This document shows, piece after piece, positions 1 to 7,618 of a DNA stretch of 12,819 nucleotides. The position numbers and the translations under genes were made by a program. Position 1 is the first letter of the stretch. Each line of letters opens with the position of its first letter. Source of the DNA: Brevundimonas sp. (GTDB taxonomy: Bacteria; Pseudomonadota; Alphaproteobacteria; Caulobacterales; Caulobacteraceae); NCBI RefSeq assembly GCF_031082345.1, contig NZ_JAVHLH010000056.1, positions 1 through 12,819 of the forward strand. The letters are read 5' to 3'. Below the pieces are notes generated by a model that ran no database searches, was not told the origin of the DNA, and was given only the letters and a program-made list of their open reading frames with translations.

Positions 1-1821
1 CCGGGCGTACAGGCCGCCGCGCGCCATCAGGGCCGCGTGGGTCCCCTCCTCCACCACCTGCCCGTCGTCCATCACCACGATGCGGTCGGCCCGCAGGACG
101 GTGGCGAGGCGGTGGGCGATGACGATCGTGGTGCGGGCCGACATCGCCTTGTCCAGCGCCGCCTGCACCAGCCGCTCGCTCTCCGCGTCCAGGGCCGAGG
201 TCGCCTCGTCAAGCAGCAGGATCGGGGCATTGCGGACCAGGGCCCGGGCGATGGCCAGCCGCTGGCGCTGGCCGCCGGACAGGCTCTTGCCGCGCTCGCC
301 CAGCGGCGTGTCGAAGCCCTGCGGCAGGGCCTCGATGAACCCCAGCGCCTGGGCCTCCTCGGCAGCCGCGCGCACTTCATCCTCACTCGCAGCTTCCCGC
401 CCGAACCGAATGTTTTCGGATGCCGATCCGGAAAACAACGGTGTCTCCTGCGAGACCCAGGCGAAGCGGTCGCGCACCGCCACCGGATCGGCCTCGCGGA
501 CATCGACGCCATCCACCGAGACCACGCCGGACTGGGGGTCGTAGAAGCGCAGCAGCAGGCGGAAGACCGTGCTCTTGCCCGCGCCCGACGGCCCGACCAG
601 GGCCACCGTCTCCCCGGGGCGCACGGTCAGGGAGAAGCCCTTCAGCGCCGGCAGGTCGGGCCGGCCGGGATAGCTGAACTGGACCGCCGACATCGACACC
701 TCGCCGACCGGCGGCTGCGGCAGGGCCCGCGGCGCGGCCGGGGCGGCGATCTCGGGCGTGCTGCGCATCAGCTCGTCGATCCGCTCCATGGCGCCGGCGG
801 CCTTCTGCACGTCGCCCCAGCTCTCGCCCAGCGCGCCGACGGCCCCGGCCGAGAACACGGACAGCAGCACGAACTGCAGCAGCGCCCCCGGCGTCATCCG
901 CCCGGCGATCACGTCCTGGGCCCCCAGCCACAGGACCAGGGTGACCCCGCCGAACATCACGGCGATGATCATGGCGGTCATCAGGGCCCGGGCCTTCATG
1001 CGGACCAGCGAAACCCCGAAGGCCGCCTCCACCGCCTCGCCGAAGCGGGCGATGGCGCTCTTCTCGCGCCCGAAGGCCTGCACCGTCTCGATGGCGTCGA
1101 CGCTCTCGCCCGCGAATCCCACCGCATTGGCGAAGCGATCCTGGGACGCCACCGTCAACCGCCGGACCTTGCGTCCGAACAGGAACAGCGGCCCGAGCAG
1201 CAGCGGCACGATCAGCAGGACCAGCCCGGTCAGCTTGGGACTGACGATGAACAGCAGGATGGTTCCGCCGATCAGGGTCAGCAGATTGCGCACCGCGTAG
1301 GACACCGAGGTCGTCAGCAGGGTCTCGACGAGCGCAATGTCGGTGGTCAGGCGCGACAGCACCTCGCCGGTGCGCATCTGGGCGTAGAAGGCCGGATCCA
1401 GCGTCAGGATGCGCTCGAACAGCCCCTTGCGCACGTCGGCCACGACCCGCTCGCCCGTCTTGGTGACGAAATAGTAGCGCACCGCCGTCGCCAGGCCGAG
1501 AAACAGGGCGTTGGCCGCCAGCACCATGAACCACAGGTCCAGCCGCTCGCCGTTGTTCTCGAAACCGTTGTCGATCGCCCCGCGCGCCGCCACCGTCAGG
1601 GCCAGGGAGGCCGTCGTCGAGAGCATCAGCCAGAGCGCCGCCATGGCCATATGGCCCTTGTGGCGCAGGGCGTAGGGCAGCAGCCGCCCCAGCGGACGGA
1701 TGTCGCGCCGCCTGGCCCGGCGCTGGCCGGCGTCGCCCATCTGCTCGATCAGCAGCGCGCCCGCGCCGGGCCGTCCACGAAGGTCGGCGGCGTCGGGAGC
1801 GGTAGCGGCGGTGTCTGTCAT
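1..1821 (-). CDS. ABC exporter, fused permease/ATPase (MsbA/ABCB type), 3' end outside window
   Basis: Half-size type I ABC exporter: a membrane domain and an ATPase domain on one chain, expected to homodimerise in the inner membrane and export lipid, drug or another amphiphile. The 607 visible residues show a basic N-terminus, about six membrane segments between residues 55 and 335, then the nucleotide-binding domain with Walker [10 protein letters not shown] (410-418), signature LSGGQ (514-518), Walker B ILLLDE (534-539) and the H-loop histidine (570). The ATG at 1821 has an AGAGG Shine-Dalgarno seven bases upstream. The frame is open to the window edge (last residues GLYAR), and the family usually ends near this length, so only a few residues should be missing. 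It is divergent from rpmE. It resembles the alphaproteobacterial MsbA-related subfamily; the substrate cannot be read from sequence. Confidence 0.95.
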   Translation of the reverse strand, partial: MTDTAATAPDAADLRGRPGAGALLIEQMGDAGQRRARRRDIRPLGRLLPYALRHKGHMAMAALWLMLSTTASLALTVAARGAIDNGFENNGERLDLWFMVLAANALFLGLATAVRYYFVTKTGERVVADVRKGLFERILTLDPAFYAQMRTGEVLSRLTTDIALVETLLTTSVSYAVRNLLTLIGGTILLFIVSPKLTGLVLLIVPLLLGPLFLFGRKVRRLTVASQDRFANAVGFAGESVDAIETVQAFGREKSAIARFGEAVEAAFGVSLVRMKARALMTAMIIAVMFGGVTLVLWLGAQDVIAGRMTPGALLQFVLLSVFSAGAVGALGESWGDVQKAAGAMERIDELMRSTPEIAAPAAPRALPQPPVGEVSMSAVQFSYPGRPDLPALKGFSLTVRPGETVALVGPSGAGKSTVFRLLLRFYDPQSGVVSVDGVDVREADPVAVRDRFAWVSQETPLFSGSASENIRFGREAASEDEVRAAAEEAQALGFIEALPQGFDTPLGERGKSLSGGQRQRLAIARALVRNAPILLLDEATSALDAESERLVQAALDKAMSARTTIVIAHRLATVLRADRIVVMDDGQVVEEGTHAALMARGGLYAR

Positions 1822-1873
1822 GGCCGGGCCTCTTGCCCCGGAACGGCCCCCGGTGTAAACGCCGCCGCTCATT

Positions 1874-1921
1874 CCCGCCCCAAACCCCTTGCCGGGGGAT
1901 GTCGGCGGGTTTTCTCATTTT
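1874..1921 (+). other. Terminator-like hairpin in the rpmE upstream region
   Basis: CCCGCC (1874-1879) can pair with GGCGGG (1904-1909), with a second small CCCC/GGGG stem inside the loop. The outer stem is followed by TTTTCTCATTTT. In the + direction this looks like an intrinsic terminator, but no + gene lies upstream in the window. It may be a leader structure or attenuator of rpmE if transcription starts upstream of it, or chance. The stem is short and the loop long. Confidence 0.3.
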
Positions 1922-1970
1922 CGCGCACAGACGGTCGGCATCGTCACCGCGCAGAGACCGGACAACGACC

Positions 1971-2195
1971 ATGAAGGCCGATACGCACCCCGACTACCAC
2001 TTCATCACCGTGACGATGACGGATGGTACGACCTACAAGACGCGCTCCACCTACCAGAAGGAAGGCGCCGTCCTGAACCTGGACATCGATCCGCTGACGC
2101 ACCCGGCCTGGACCGGCGGCAACCAGCATCTGATGGACCGCGGCGGCCGCGTTTCGCGCTTCAACAACAAGTTCGGCGGCTTCATCAAGAAGTAG
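1971..2195 (+). CDS. rpmE: 50S ribosomal protein L31, zinc-free type
   Basis: Component of the large ribosomal subunit that contributes to contacts with the small subunit. The 74-residue product begins [10 protein letters not shown], carries the conserved HPAWTGG segment and ends [12 protein letters not shown], matching alphaproteobacterial L31 in length and sequence. It has no cysteine, so it lacks the CxxC zinc site of zinc-binding L31 and belongs to the 'C-minus' class. Longer in-frame starts exist upstream, but homologues start at this ATG. It is a single-gene unit: the neighbour upstream is divergent and a strong intrinsic terminator follows about 45 bases after the stop. Confidence 0.97.
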   Translation: MKADTHPDYHFITVTMTDGTTYKTRSTYQKEGAVLNLDIDPLTHPAWTGGNQHLMDRGGRVSRFNNKFGGFIKK

Positions 2196-2238
2196 GCGGT
2201 CTGGCTTTACGGCCACACCCCCCGCCAAGACGATCACG

Positions 2239-2273
2239 AAGGCGTCGGTCCCGGGACCGACGCCTTTCTGTTT
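2239..2273 (+). terminator. Intrinsic terminator of rpmE
   Basis: A perfect self-complementary stretch: a 12-base arm at 2241-2252 pairs with 2253-2264, extended by flanking AA/TT, and is followed by TTTCTGTTT. It lies 43 bases after the rpmE stop. Because the palindrome has no unpaired centre, the real hairpin must open a few central CCCGGG bases. The T-rich tail is on the + strand only. Confidence 0.88.
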
Positions 2274-2358
2274 GCCCGGAACGCCGATAACATGGCCGCG
2301 TTGGACACCGGGGCGTAGACGCAGGATTCTGCGTGGAATTGGGCGAAGAGCAGCAGTT

Positions 2359-3921
2359 ATGAATCGACGACAACTGGGTCTGGGCGCGGCGGCGGCGGCC
2401 ATCGCGTCGGCAAGCGGAGGGCTCGCCATGGCCCAGGTCCGCGATCCGGCGGCCGTCAGCTTCTATGACAGCTTCAACGACCAGCTGGCCCGCCTGCCGG
2501 CCACGATCCAGCCCGACGTCCGCGCCTTCTATGAGCTGAACGGCTGGCGGCCGGTGTGGACGCCGGAACGGTTGCGCGCGCTGCAGGGCGCGGCCGGCCG
2601 CGCCGAGCGCCACGGCCTGTCGCAGAGCGACTTCTTCGATTTCGACGCCTTGGCGTCCGTCCCGGCCGCGGCCGAGATGCGCACGACGGCGGCGGCCCTG
2701 GGCTATGGCCGCGTGCTGGCCGAGGGCCGGGTGCGGCCCGAAACGGTCGAAGACCTCTGGGAGATGCAGAAGAACCGCGTCGATCTGCCCCTCGGGCTCA
2801 ACGACGCCCTGGCCCAGAACCGGCTGATCGACTGGTTCGAGGGGCTGGCTCCGACCGACATCGGCTATTCCAACCTGTCGGCCGGCTATGTGCGTTATCG
2901 GCGCATGATCCGCGAAGGCCGCAGCTGGCCGGTTTTCCAGTCAGGCCCGACCATTGAGCCAGACACCAGCGATCCGCGCATTCCGGTGCTGATCGAGCGC
3001 TTGGTGGCGGAGGGTGATCTGTCGGCGACCGCCGCCGCGCAGCTCGCCGGTATGGGGAACTACTACGGTCCCGAACTGGTGGAGGCTGTGAAGGGCTTCC
3101 AGATCCGGCACGGCCTGGCCGCCGACGGCCGCATCGGCACGGGCACCCAGCGCTCCCTGTCCGCCTCGTCCGAGGATCGCGCGCGCCAGATCGCCCTGAA
3201 CCTGGAACGCCGTCGCTGGCTGGCGCGCGAGGTCGCGCCCGAGCGGATCGAGGTCAACACCGCCGCCGCCATCATGGTCTACTGGAAGGACGGCAAGCCG
3301 GTTCACTCCAATCGCGTCGTGGTCGGATCGCCGGCCAACCAGACGCCCAGCCTCGAGAAGCAGTTCGCCTCCGTGGTGGCCAATCCGCCCTGGTACGTCC
3401 CGGCCTCGATCGCCCGGAACGAGATCCTGCCCAAGGGTCCCGGCTATCTGGCGGCCAACAACATGTACATCTCGAACGGCACGGTCATCCAGCGCGCCGG
3501 ACCGACGGCCGCCCTCGGCTATGTGAAGTTCGAGCTGCGCGACAGCTACGCCATCTTCCTGCACGACACCCCGACCAAGTCCGCCTTCAACCTGGCCATG
3601 CGCCAGCGCAGCCACGGCTGCGTGCGGGTCCAGGACGCGGTCGAGTTCGCCCGCCTGCTGCTGTCGCCCGATCCCAGCCTTCTGGCCCAGTTCGACGAGG
3701 CCCAGGACACGCGCGAGACCAAGCGCATCCAGACCGGGCGCGAGATCACCGTGCGGCTGCTGTATTGGACCGCCTTCGTCGACGGCCAGGGCCGCGTCGC
3801 CTTCCGCGAGGATGTCTACGGCCGCGACGGCAAGCTGGCGGAAGCACTCGGCATCGCCGTCAGCCTGCCCAAGGTGGTCGACGACGGCCGCGGCCGCGAC
3901 GCCGACGACGTCGGGCCGTAG
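2359..3921 (+). CDS. Secreted L,D-transpeptidase with peptidoglycan-binding domain (YcbB/LdtD-like)
   Basis: Periplasmic murein enzyme expected to form 3-3 (mDAP-mDAP) cross-links. The start chosen gives 520 aa with a signal peptide: MNRRQLGLGA, an alanine-rich core and an AMA-Q cleavage site near residues 25/26. The NRRQLG segment resembles a twin-arginine motif, so Tat export is possible. After an N-terminal scaffold region, a peptidoglycan-binding repeat (about 233-268, FQIRHGLAADG) is followed by the YkuD domain with HDTP (His402) and SHGCVR (His419, Cys421 as nucleophile, Arg423). This is the layout and length of the LdtD/YcbB family rather than the short YkuD enzymes. The frame is open 29 codons further upstream, but that would bury the signal peptide. 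Its stop lies 3 bp from the convergent rcdA stop, with no terminator between. Confidence 0.93.
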   Translation: MNRRQLGLGAAAAAIASASGGLAMAQVRDPAAVSFYDSFNDQLARLPATIQPDVRAFYELNGWRPVWTPERLRALQGAAGRAERHGLSQSDFFDFDALASVPAAAEMRTTAAALGYGRVLAEGRVRPETVEDLWEMQKNRVDLPLGLNDALAQNRLIDWFEGLAPTDIGYSNLSAGYVRYRRMIREGRSWPVFQSGPTIEPDTSDPRIPVLIERLVAEGDLSATAAAQLAGMGNYYGPELVEAVKGFQIRHGLAADGRIGTGTQRSLSASSEDRARQIALNLERRRWLAREVAPERIEVNTAAAIMVYWKDGKPVHSNRVVVGSPANQTPSLEKQFASVVANPPWYVPASIARNEILPKGPGYLAANNMYISNGTVIQRAGPTAALGYVKFELRDSYAIFLHDTPTKSAFNLAMRQRSHGCVRVQDAVEFARLLLSPDPSLLAQFDEAQDTRETKRIQTGREITVRLLYWTAFVDGQGRVAFREDVYGRDGKLAEALGIAVSLPKVVDDGRGRDADDVGP

Positions 3922-3924
3922 GGC

Positions 3925-4455
3925 CTACTGCCTGAACGCCGCCGTCAGCCGGTCCAGCTGGCTCTGCACCGGATTGACCGCCTCCTCCTCGGGCGCGTCC
4001 AGGTACATGCGGCGGTCGAGGTGCAGGACCCGGTCGTACAGCTTCTCGGCCCGGACCAGGTATTCGACCAGGGCGATGGGCAGTTCCGGATGCGTCGGCT
4101 CGGTCTCGATCTTGCGGTCGGCCAGACGGTAGCGGGCGTCGCAGGCCGCCAGAGCCGTCATGTCGCCCTCGCGCACCGCCCGCTGGACCAGCAGCCAGGA
4201 GGCGATCTGCATCAGCCGGGTGGTCAGCTTCATGCTCTCCCCGGCGTAGGCCAGGGCCGTGGTGCGCGACAGCAGCTTGGATTCCCGCCGCCCGTCGCCG
4301 TCCAGATAGGCCGCGGTCTCCTCGACCAGTTCCATGCCTTCGCGGAAGGTGCGGTCGAACAGCTCCGACCGGGCGAAGTCGTCGACGACGGCCGCGCGGG
4401 TGCGTCCGGCGGATGGGGTGAGGTCGTCGCTGGGCATCAACTCGGTCAGACTCAT
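3925..4455 (-). CDS. rcdA: RcdA-like protein (DUF1465), regulator of CtrA degradation
   Basis: Member of the DUF1465 family, whose characterised representative is Caulobacter RcdA, an adaptor that works with CpdR and PopA to deliver CtrA to the ClpXP protease at the G1-S transition. The 176-residue helical protein has the conserved blocks FREGMELVEETAAYLDG, YAGESMKLTTRLMQIASWLLVQRAV and LPIALVEYLVRAEKLYDRV, and a charged, probably flexible tail ending TAAFRQ. ATG 4455 is chosen; an in-frame TTG two codons upstream (4461) is the alternative, and neither has a strong ribosome binding site. It lies 82 bases downstream of the DUF1192 gene on the same strand and probably shares its transcript. Family call is firm; the role is inferred from Caulobacter. 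Confidence 0.85.
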   Translation of the reverse strand: MSLTELMPSDDLTPSAGRTRAAVVDDFARSELFDRTFREGMELVEETAAYLDGDGRRESKLLSRTTALAYAGESMKLTTRLMQIASWLLVQRAVREGDMTALAACDARYRLADRKIETEPTHPELPIALVEYLVRAEKLYDRVLHLDRRMYLDAPEEEAVNPVQSQLDRLTAAFRQ

Positions 4456-4537
4456 GTGCAAGGCGCATCCGTATCACGACCGGCACGGTTTCGCGCGGTG
4501 CATGAGCCGACTGCAACGGCCATGCCAACCGGCTGAT

Positions 4538-4741
4538 TCACGGGCGGAAGTTGAACATGGCGTCGGCGGCGTTGCGCTGCGACGACTTGCCTTCGATGGC
4601 GGCGTTCGACCGGGCGATCTCCGCCTCGAGCCCGGCGATGCGCTGTTTGAGGTCCTCGACCGAATAGCCGTCCAGATCCTCGCGCGTCAGGGCGATCAGA
4701 GGCGCGCCCCGCGCCGGACGGGGCTCCAGATCCTCGAACAT
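4538..4741 (-). CDS. DUF1192 small coiled-coil protein
   Basis: Protein of 67 aa starting MFEDLEPRP and ending AADAMFNFRP. The pattern LTREDLDGYSVEDLKQRIAGLEAEIARSNAAIEGKSSQRNAADAMF is typical of DUF1192: an acidic start, the 'L..YSV.EL..RI..L..EI' helix, then K..S...A...F. No biochemical function is known for the family. A start seven codons upstream (4762) is possible, but an ideal AAGGAGG lies five bases before the ATG at 4741, which settles the start. It is the likely first gene of a two-gene unit with rcdA and is divergent from the quinone oxidoreductase, with 81 bp between the starts. Confidence 0.85.
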   Translation of the reverse strand: MFEDLEPRPARGAPLIALTREDLDGYSVEDLKQRIAGLEAEIARSNAAIEGKSSQRNAADAMFNFRP

Positions 4742-4822
4742 CGCCGCCTCCTTCTTGGCCAATCCACAGGCAAGCGCCTATCTGAACGCCCGGACAGGGA
4801 CGATTGCAAGAACGGGGAGCCG

Positions 4823-5794
4823 ATGCGGGCTGTCGAAATCACCGGCGGGTCGGGACCCGCTGAAGCGCTGGCGCTGGTCGAGAGGCCCGATCCGGTCGCC
4901 GGGCCGGGCCAGATTCGCATCCGCGTGAGAGCGGCCGGCGTCAATCGTCCCGATCTGCTGCAACGCCAGGGCCGTTACCCCGCCCCGCCGGGCGCGTCCG
5001 ACATCCTGGGGCTCGAAGTCGCCGGCGAAGTGGATCAGTTTGGCGACGGCGTCTCACGCTGGGCCGTGGGCGACCGTGTCTGCGCCCTGCTCGGCGGCGG
5101 CGGCTATGCGGACTACGCCGTCGTCGACGCCCGCCACGCCCTGCCCGTCCCCGATGACCTCGAATTCGTCCAGGCCGCCGCTTTGCCGGAGACGGTCTGC
5201 ACTGTCTTCGCCAATGTCTTCGAGGCCGGGGCGCTGAAGACCGGCGAGACCCTGCTCGTCCACGGCGCGACCAGCGGCATCGGCGTCACGGCGATCCAGA
5301 TGGCCAAGGCGGCCGGCGCCCTGGTGATCGCCACCTCCCGCGGGGCCGGAAAGGCCGAGGCCGCCCGGGCGCTCGGCGCCGATCTCAGCCTCGACGCCGG
5401 AGCGGACGATCTGGAAGCGTCGATCAACGCCTTCGGCGGCGCCGATGTCGTGCTGGACATGGTCGGGGCGGACTATGCGGCGCTCAACCAGGCGGTGCTC
5501 AGGCCGTTCGGCCGCTGGGTGGTCATCGCCACCCTGTCGGGCGCGCGGGCCGAGATCGATCTGGCCCGGCTGATGATGAAGCGGATCGTGCTGACCGGCT
5601 CGACCCTGCGGGCCCGGCCGGCCGATGAGAAGGCCCGGCTGATCGCGGCGGTCGAGGCGACCGCCTGGCCGTGGGTGGCGGCCGGTCTGGTCCGGCCGCC
5701 GGTCGAGGCGAGCTTCCCGCTGGAACAGGCGTCGGCCGCCCACCTCAGGCTCGAGGCGGGCGACCACGTCGGCAAGATCGTGCTGACGGCCTGA
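4823..5794 (+). CDS. NAD(P)H-quinone oxidoreductase, zinc-free MDR family (PIG3/QorA type)
   Basis: Cytosolic medium-chain dehydrogenase/reductase that transfers hydride from NADPH to quinones or enals. The 323 aa protein has an N-terminal GroES-like catalytic domain (AAGVNRPDLLQRQGRYP, then LGLEVAGEV) and a Rossmann domain with GATSGIG at 148-154 followed by AIQMAKAAGA. The GATSGIG form and the lack of zinc-ligand cysteines match the TP53I3 (PIG3)-type quinone oxidoreductases. ATG 4823 is preceded by GGGGAG three bases upstream; longer in-frame starts overlap the divergent DUF1192 gene and are unlikely. Its TGA directly abuts the stop codon of the convergent CVNH/crystallin gene. The native substrate is unknown. 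Confidence 0.92.
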   Translation: MRAVEITGGSGPAEALALVERPDPVAGPGQIRIRVRAAGVNRPDLLQRQGRYPAPPGASDILGLEVAGEVDQFGDGVSRWAVGDRVCALLGGGGYADYAVVDARHALPVPDDLEFVQAAALPETVCTVFANVFEAGALKTGETLLVHGATSGIGVTAIQMAKAAGALVIATSRGAGKAEAARALGADLSLDAGADDLEASINAFGGADVVLDMVGADYAALNQAVLRPFGRWVVIATLSGARAEIDLARLMMKRIVLTGSTLRARPADEKARLIAAVEATAWPWVAAGLVRPPVEASFPLEQASAAHLRLEAGDHVGKIVLTA

Positions 5795-6388
5795 CTACCA
5801 GCGGCCGCCGCGCCCAACGGGGCGAAGCGACGAGATCCGGTCGTTCATCCCGTGCTGCTGCAGGTTCCAGACATCGTCGCTGAAGGTCCGGCAGGTGCCG
5901 CGGAAATAGGCGTCGGTGCAGGCTTCCCAGGTTCCGCGGAACTGCATCGAACTGATGTTGTCGTTGAAACCCGTGTTGCGCAGGTTCGGCATGGCCCCGC
6001 GGAAGGTGGTCGACGAGCCCCGATACAGGGCGTCCCGATAGACGGTGATCGCGTTGCGGCCGCCGTCCCAGCCGCCTCCGTCGTCCGGCCGTCCGCCGCC
6101 GCCGCCCGGACGGTCCTCATAGGTTCCCCGGTGCGGACCACAGACCAGCAGGCCGTTGTCATTGCGGATTTCGTAATCGGCGCAGCGGTTCAATTCGATC
6201 GACGTGCCGCGGATATTGCCGCGCCGGTTGCGGCAGTCGGCGTACAGCCGGCCGCGGTTGACGTAGGCGCCGCTGCAGCTGTCGCGGTAGTCGCCGCGCG
6301 GGGCGACGCGCTCTTGCAAGCCGCCGGGGGCGAACTCCTGGCCGGCGCCGGAAAGAACCGCCATGGCGGCAAGGGTTTCGATCAGCAT
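5795..6388 (-). CDS. Secreted single-repeat CVNH plus beta/gamma-crystallin domain protein
   Basis: Predicted exported protein of 197 aa with two recognisable modules. Residues 1-20 form a hydrophobic, poorly charged leader. Residues about 34-84 resemble one cyanovirin-N homology (CVNH) repeat with four cysteines (38, 52, 69, 83), each pair spaced 14 apart, the core TSIELN and ending NDNGLLVC. A Gly/Asp/Pro-rich linker (about 91-111) leads to a beta/gamma-crystallin domain (about 114-191) of two Greek-key motifs, each with a Ca-binding signature: NDNISS (142-147) and NDRISS (182-187). Two more cysteines (157, 166) may form a disulphide. The start is fixed by GGAGG five bases before ATG 6388 and an in-frame TGA at 6403-6401. 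CVNH suggests glycan binding and crystallin Ca-stabilised structure; actual function is unknown. Confidence 0.85.
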   Translation of the reverse strand: MLIETLAAMAVLSGAGQEFAPGGLQERVAPRGDYRDSCSGAYVNRGRLYADCRNRRGNIRGTSIELNRCADYEIRNDNGLLVCGPHRGTYEDRPGGGGGRPDDGGGWDGGRNAITVYRDALYRGSSTTFRGAMPNLRNTGFNDNISSMQFRGTWEACTDAYFRGTCRTFSDDVWNLQQHGMNDRISSLRPVGRGGRW

Positions 6389-6510
6389 GGGTCCCTCCAA
6401 TCAGGTTTCCATGACGCCCAACGCGTCTGTGGAGCCACTGTTCAGCAGGCTGGATGAACCTTGGCTGTATGACGATGACGGCTTTCGTTTTCTTTTGCCG
6501 CGAATGAGCC

Positions 6511-6516
6511 TATATC
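6511..6516 (+). promoter_or_regulatory. Possible -10 element of the DUF1013 gene
   Basis: TATATC lies 86 bases before the DUF1013 start, immediately ahead of the leader hairpin, so a transcript begun here would carry that hairpin. The -35 position (TTTTCT, 6488-6493) matches the consensus poorly. Tentative. Confidence 0.25.
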
Positions 6517-6526
6517 GATGACATAC

Positions 6527-6550
6527 GCGCCCGGCCGAAAGGTCGGGCGC
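6527..6550 (+). other. GNRA-capped leader hairpin upstream of the DUF1013 gene
   Basis: Ten bases (6527-6536) pair with ten bases (6541-6550) through nine Watson-Crick pairs and one G-U wobble, closed by a GAAA tetraloop. No T-run follows, so it is not an intrinsic terminator. It ends 52 bases before the start codon and would lie in the 5' untranslated region if transcription starts near the TATATC. It could stabilise the mRNA or be a regulatory site. Confidence 0.55.
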
Positions 6551-6602
6551 CGTCGTATCCGGAACCCGCCGCAGCGGGCCAAAAACAGAAACATAGACGC
6601 TC

Positions 6603-7271
6603 ATGACCGACATCCTCATGCCCAAGGCCACCGCGGTCTGGCTGGTCGACAACACCTCCCTCACCTTCGAGCAGATCGCCGACTTCTGCGGCCTGCATCC
6701 GCTGGAAGTGCGCGGCATCGCTGACGGCGACGTGGCGCGCGACATCCGCGGCGCCGATCCGCTGGTCAACGGCCAGCTGACCCGCGAAGAACTGGACAAG
6801 GCCCAGAACGACGAGACCTACCGCATGCAGGCCGTGGTCAGCCGCCACGCCGAACTGCTGAAGAGCCACAAGCCGGCGCCGAAATACACGCCGGTCTCGC
6901 GCCGTCAGGACCGTCCGGACGCCATCGCCTGGTTCGTGCGCAACCACCCCGAGGTGACCGACGCCCAGATCGCCAAACTGCTGGGCACCACCAAGTCGAC
7001 CATCGAGAGCGTGCGCAACCGCACCCACTGGAACAGCGCCAACATCAAGCCGGTCGACCCGGTGACCCTGGGTCTGGTCGGCCAGCTGGCGCTTGACGAA
7101 CTGGTCAAGAAGGCCGCCGACAAGAAGGCGAAGGACGACGCCAAGAAGGGCGGCGCCACCCTGCAGCCCGCCGACGCCGCCGAGCCGGCCGAGCCGGAGT
7201 TCGTGCCGGAAGCCCGCGAGCGCCGCGGCGCCGAGCCCACCGCCGCTTCGGTGTTCGGCCCCAAAGACTGA
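6603..7271 (+). CDS. trcR: DUF1013 family cell-cycle regulator (TrcR-like)
   Basis: Alphaproteobacterial DUF1013 protein; database entries of this family carry the name cell cycle transcriptional regulator TrcR. The 222-residue product begins MTDILMPKATAVWLVDNTSL and has two helix-turn-helix-like segments: about 21-45 (FEQIADFCGLHPLEVRGIADGD) and about 118-142 (VTDAQIAKLLGTTKSTIESVRNR), the latter followed by the conserved THWN. A Lys/Ala/Glu-rich low-complexity tail (about 168-222) is probably disordered. No strong Shine-Dalgarno precedes the ATG; the start is chosen from the conserved N-terminus. It stands alone, divergent from the CVNH/crystallin gene and closed by a strong terminator. Direct DNA binding is plausible from the motifs but not demonstrated by the sequence. 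Confidence 0.85.
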   Translation: MTDILMPKATAVWLVDNTSLTFEQIADFCGLHPLEVRGIADGDVARDIRGADPLVNGQLTREELDKAQNDETYRMQAVVSRHAELLKSHKPAPKYTPVSRRQDRPDAIAWFVRNHPEVTDAQIAKLLGTTKSTIESVRNRTHWNSANIKPVDPVTLGLVGQLALDELVKKAADKKAKDDAKKGGATLQPADAAEPAEPEFVPEARERRGAEPTAASVFGPKD

Positions 7272-7278
7272 AAATGAA

Positions 7279-7313
7279 ACGGCCCCGGATCGCTCCGGGG
7301 CCGTCTTTCTTTC
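7279..7313. terminator. Bidirectional intrinsic terminator between trcR and a DUF465 gene
   Basis: An 11-bp GC-rich stem (7279-7289 with 7294-7304) closes a TCGC loop. On the + strand it is followed by CTTTCTTTC; on the - strand by TTTCATTTTC. It therefore suits both convergent genes: trcR, whose stop is 7 bases before it, and the DUF465 gene, whose stop is 24 bases away on the other side. Confidence 0.9.
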
Positions 7314-7328
7314 TGCGGGAGGCCGTCG

Positions 7329-7502
7329 CTAGTGCGCTCGGGCCTCCAGACTGGTGATCTGTTCCTTGAGCCGGAGCTTCTGCTGCTTGAGCTCCCTTAC
7401 GCGAAGCGAGTCCGTGGCCGGGTGGGTCGTCTCGCGGCGGATGATCTCATCCAGGTTGCGGTGACGGTTTCCCAGTTCGCGGATACGAGCTTCGATGGTC
7501 AT
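7329..7502 (-). CDS. YdcH-like DUF465 small protein (copy 1)
   Basis: Protein of 57 aa, MTIEARIRELGNRHRNLDEI and onward, with the DUF465 pattern: a first helix with H..LD..I, a polar turn containing D, then a Lys/Leu-rich helix LKQQKLRLKEQI. It should form a helical hairpin or coiled coil; no activity is established for the family. Longer in-frame starts exist (ATG 7517, GTG 7568), but GGAGG lies eight bases before ATG 7502 and the conserved domain begins there. It shares a bidirectional terminator with trcR and is divergent from ubiX. A second family member is encoded 1.2 kb away on the other strand. Confidence 0.82.
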   Translation of the reverse strand: MTIEARIRELGNRHRNLDEIIRRETTHPATDSLRVRELKQQKLRLKEQITSLEARAH

Positions 7503-7618
7503 GGCTTGCGCCTCCATGTCTAAGGGACCAGTACAGTCAGCGCCGGGTCTGACCGGCTGTAGAATCACATTCCAGTGAACTGCCGACCGTCCTGATACGG
7601 ACCACCCTGGAGCCCGAA

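Noticed and set aside
383..1972. 529-codon - strand open frame
   Set aside because: Same strand as the ABC exporter but a different frame; Arg/Gly-rich and without motifs. It also ends inside the ATPase region.
37..1974. 645-codon + strand open frame
   Set aside because: It is the antisense of the ABC exporter. The product is His/Gln/Arg-rich without recognisable domains, while the - strand frame holds all ABC motifs. High GC leaves few antisense stops.
4755..4784. Promoter for the quinone oxidoreductase (TTGGCC, 18 bases, TATCTG)
   Set aside because: Only about half the positions match consensus in each element; too weak to list as a feature.
7560..7565. TAGAAT as a -10 element for ubiX
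   Set aside because: Good hexamer, but no -35 match at 16-18 bases and no extended -10.
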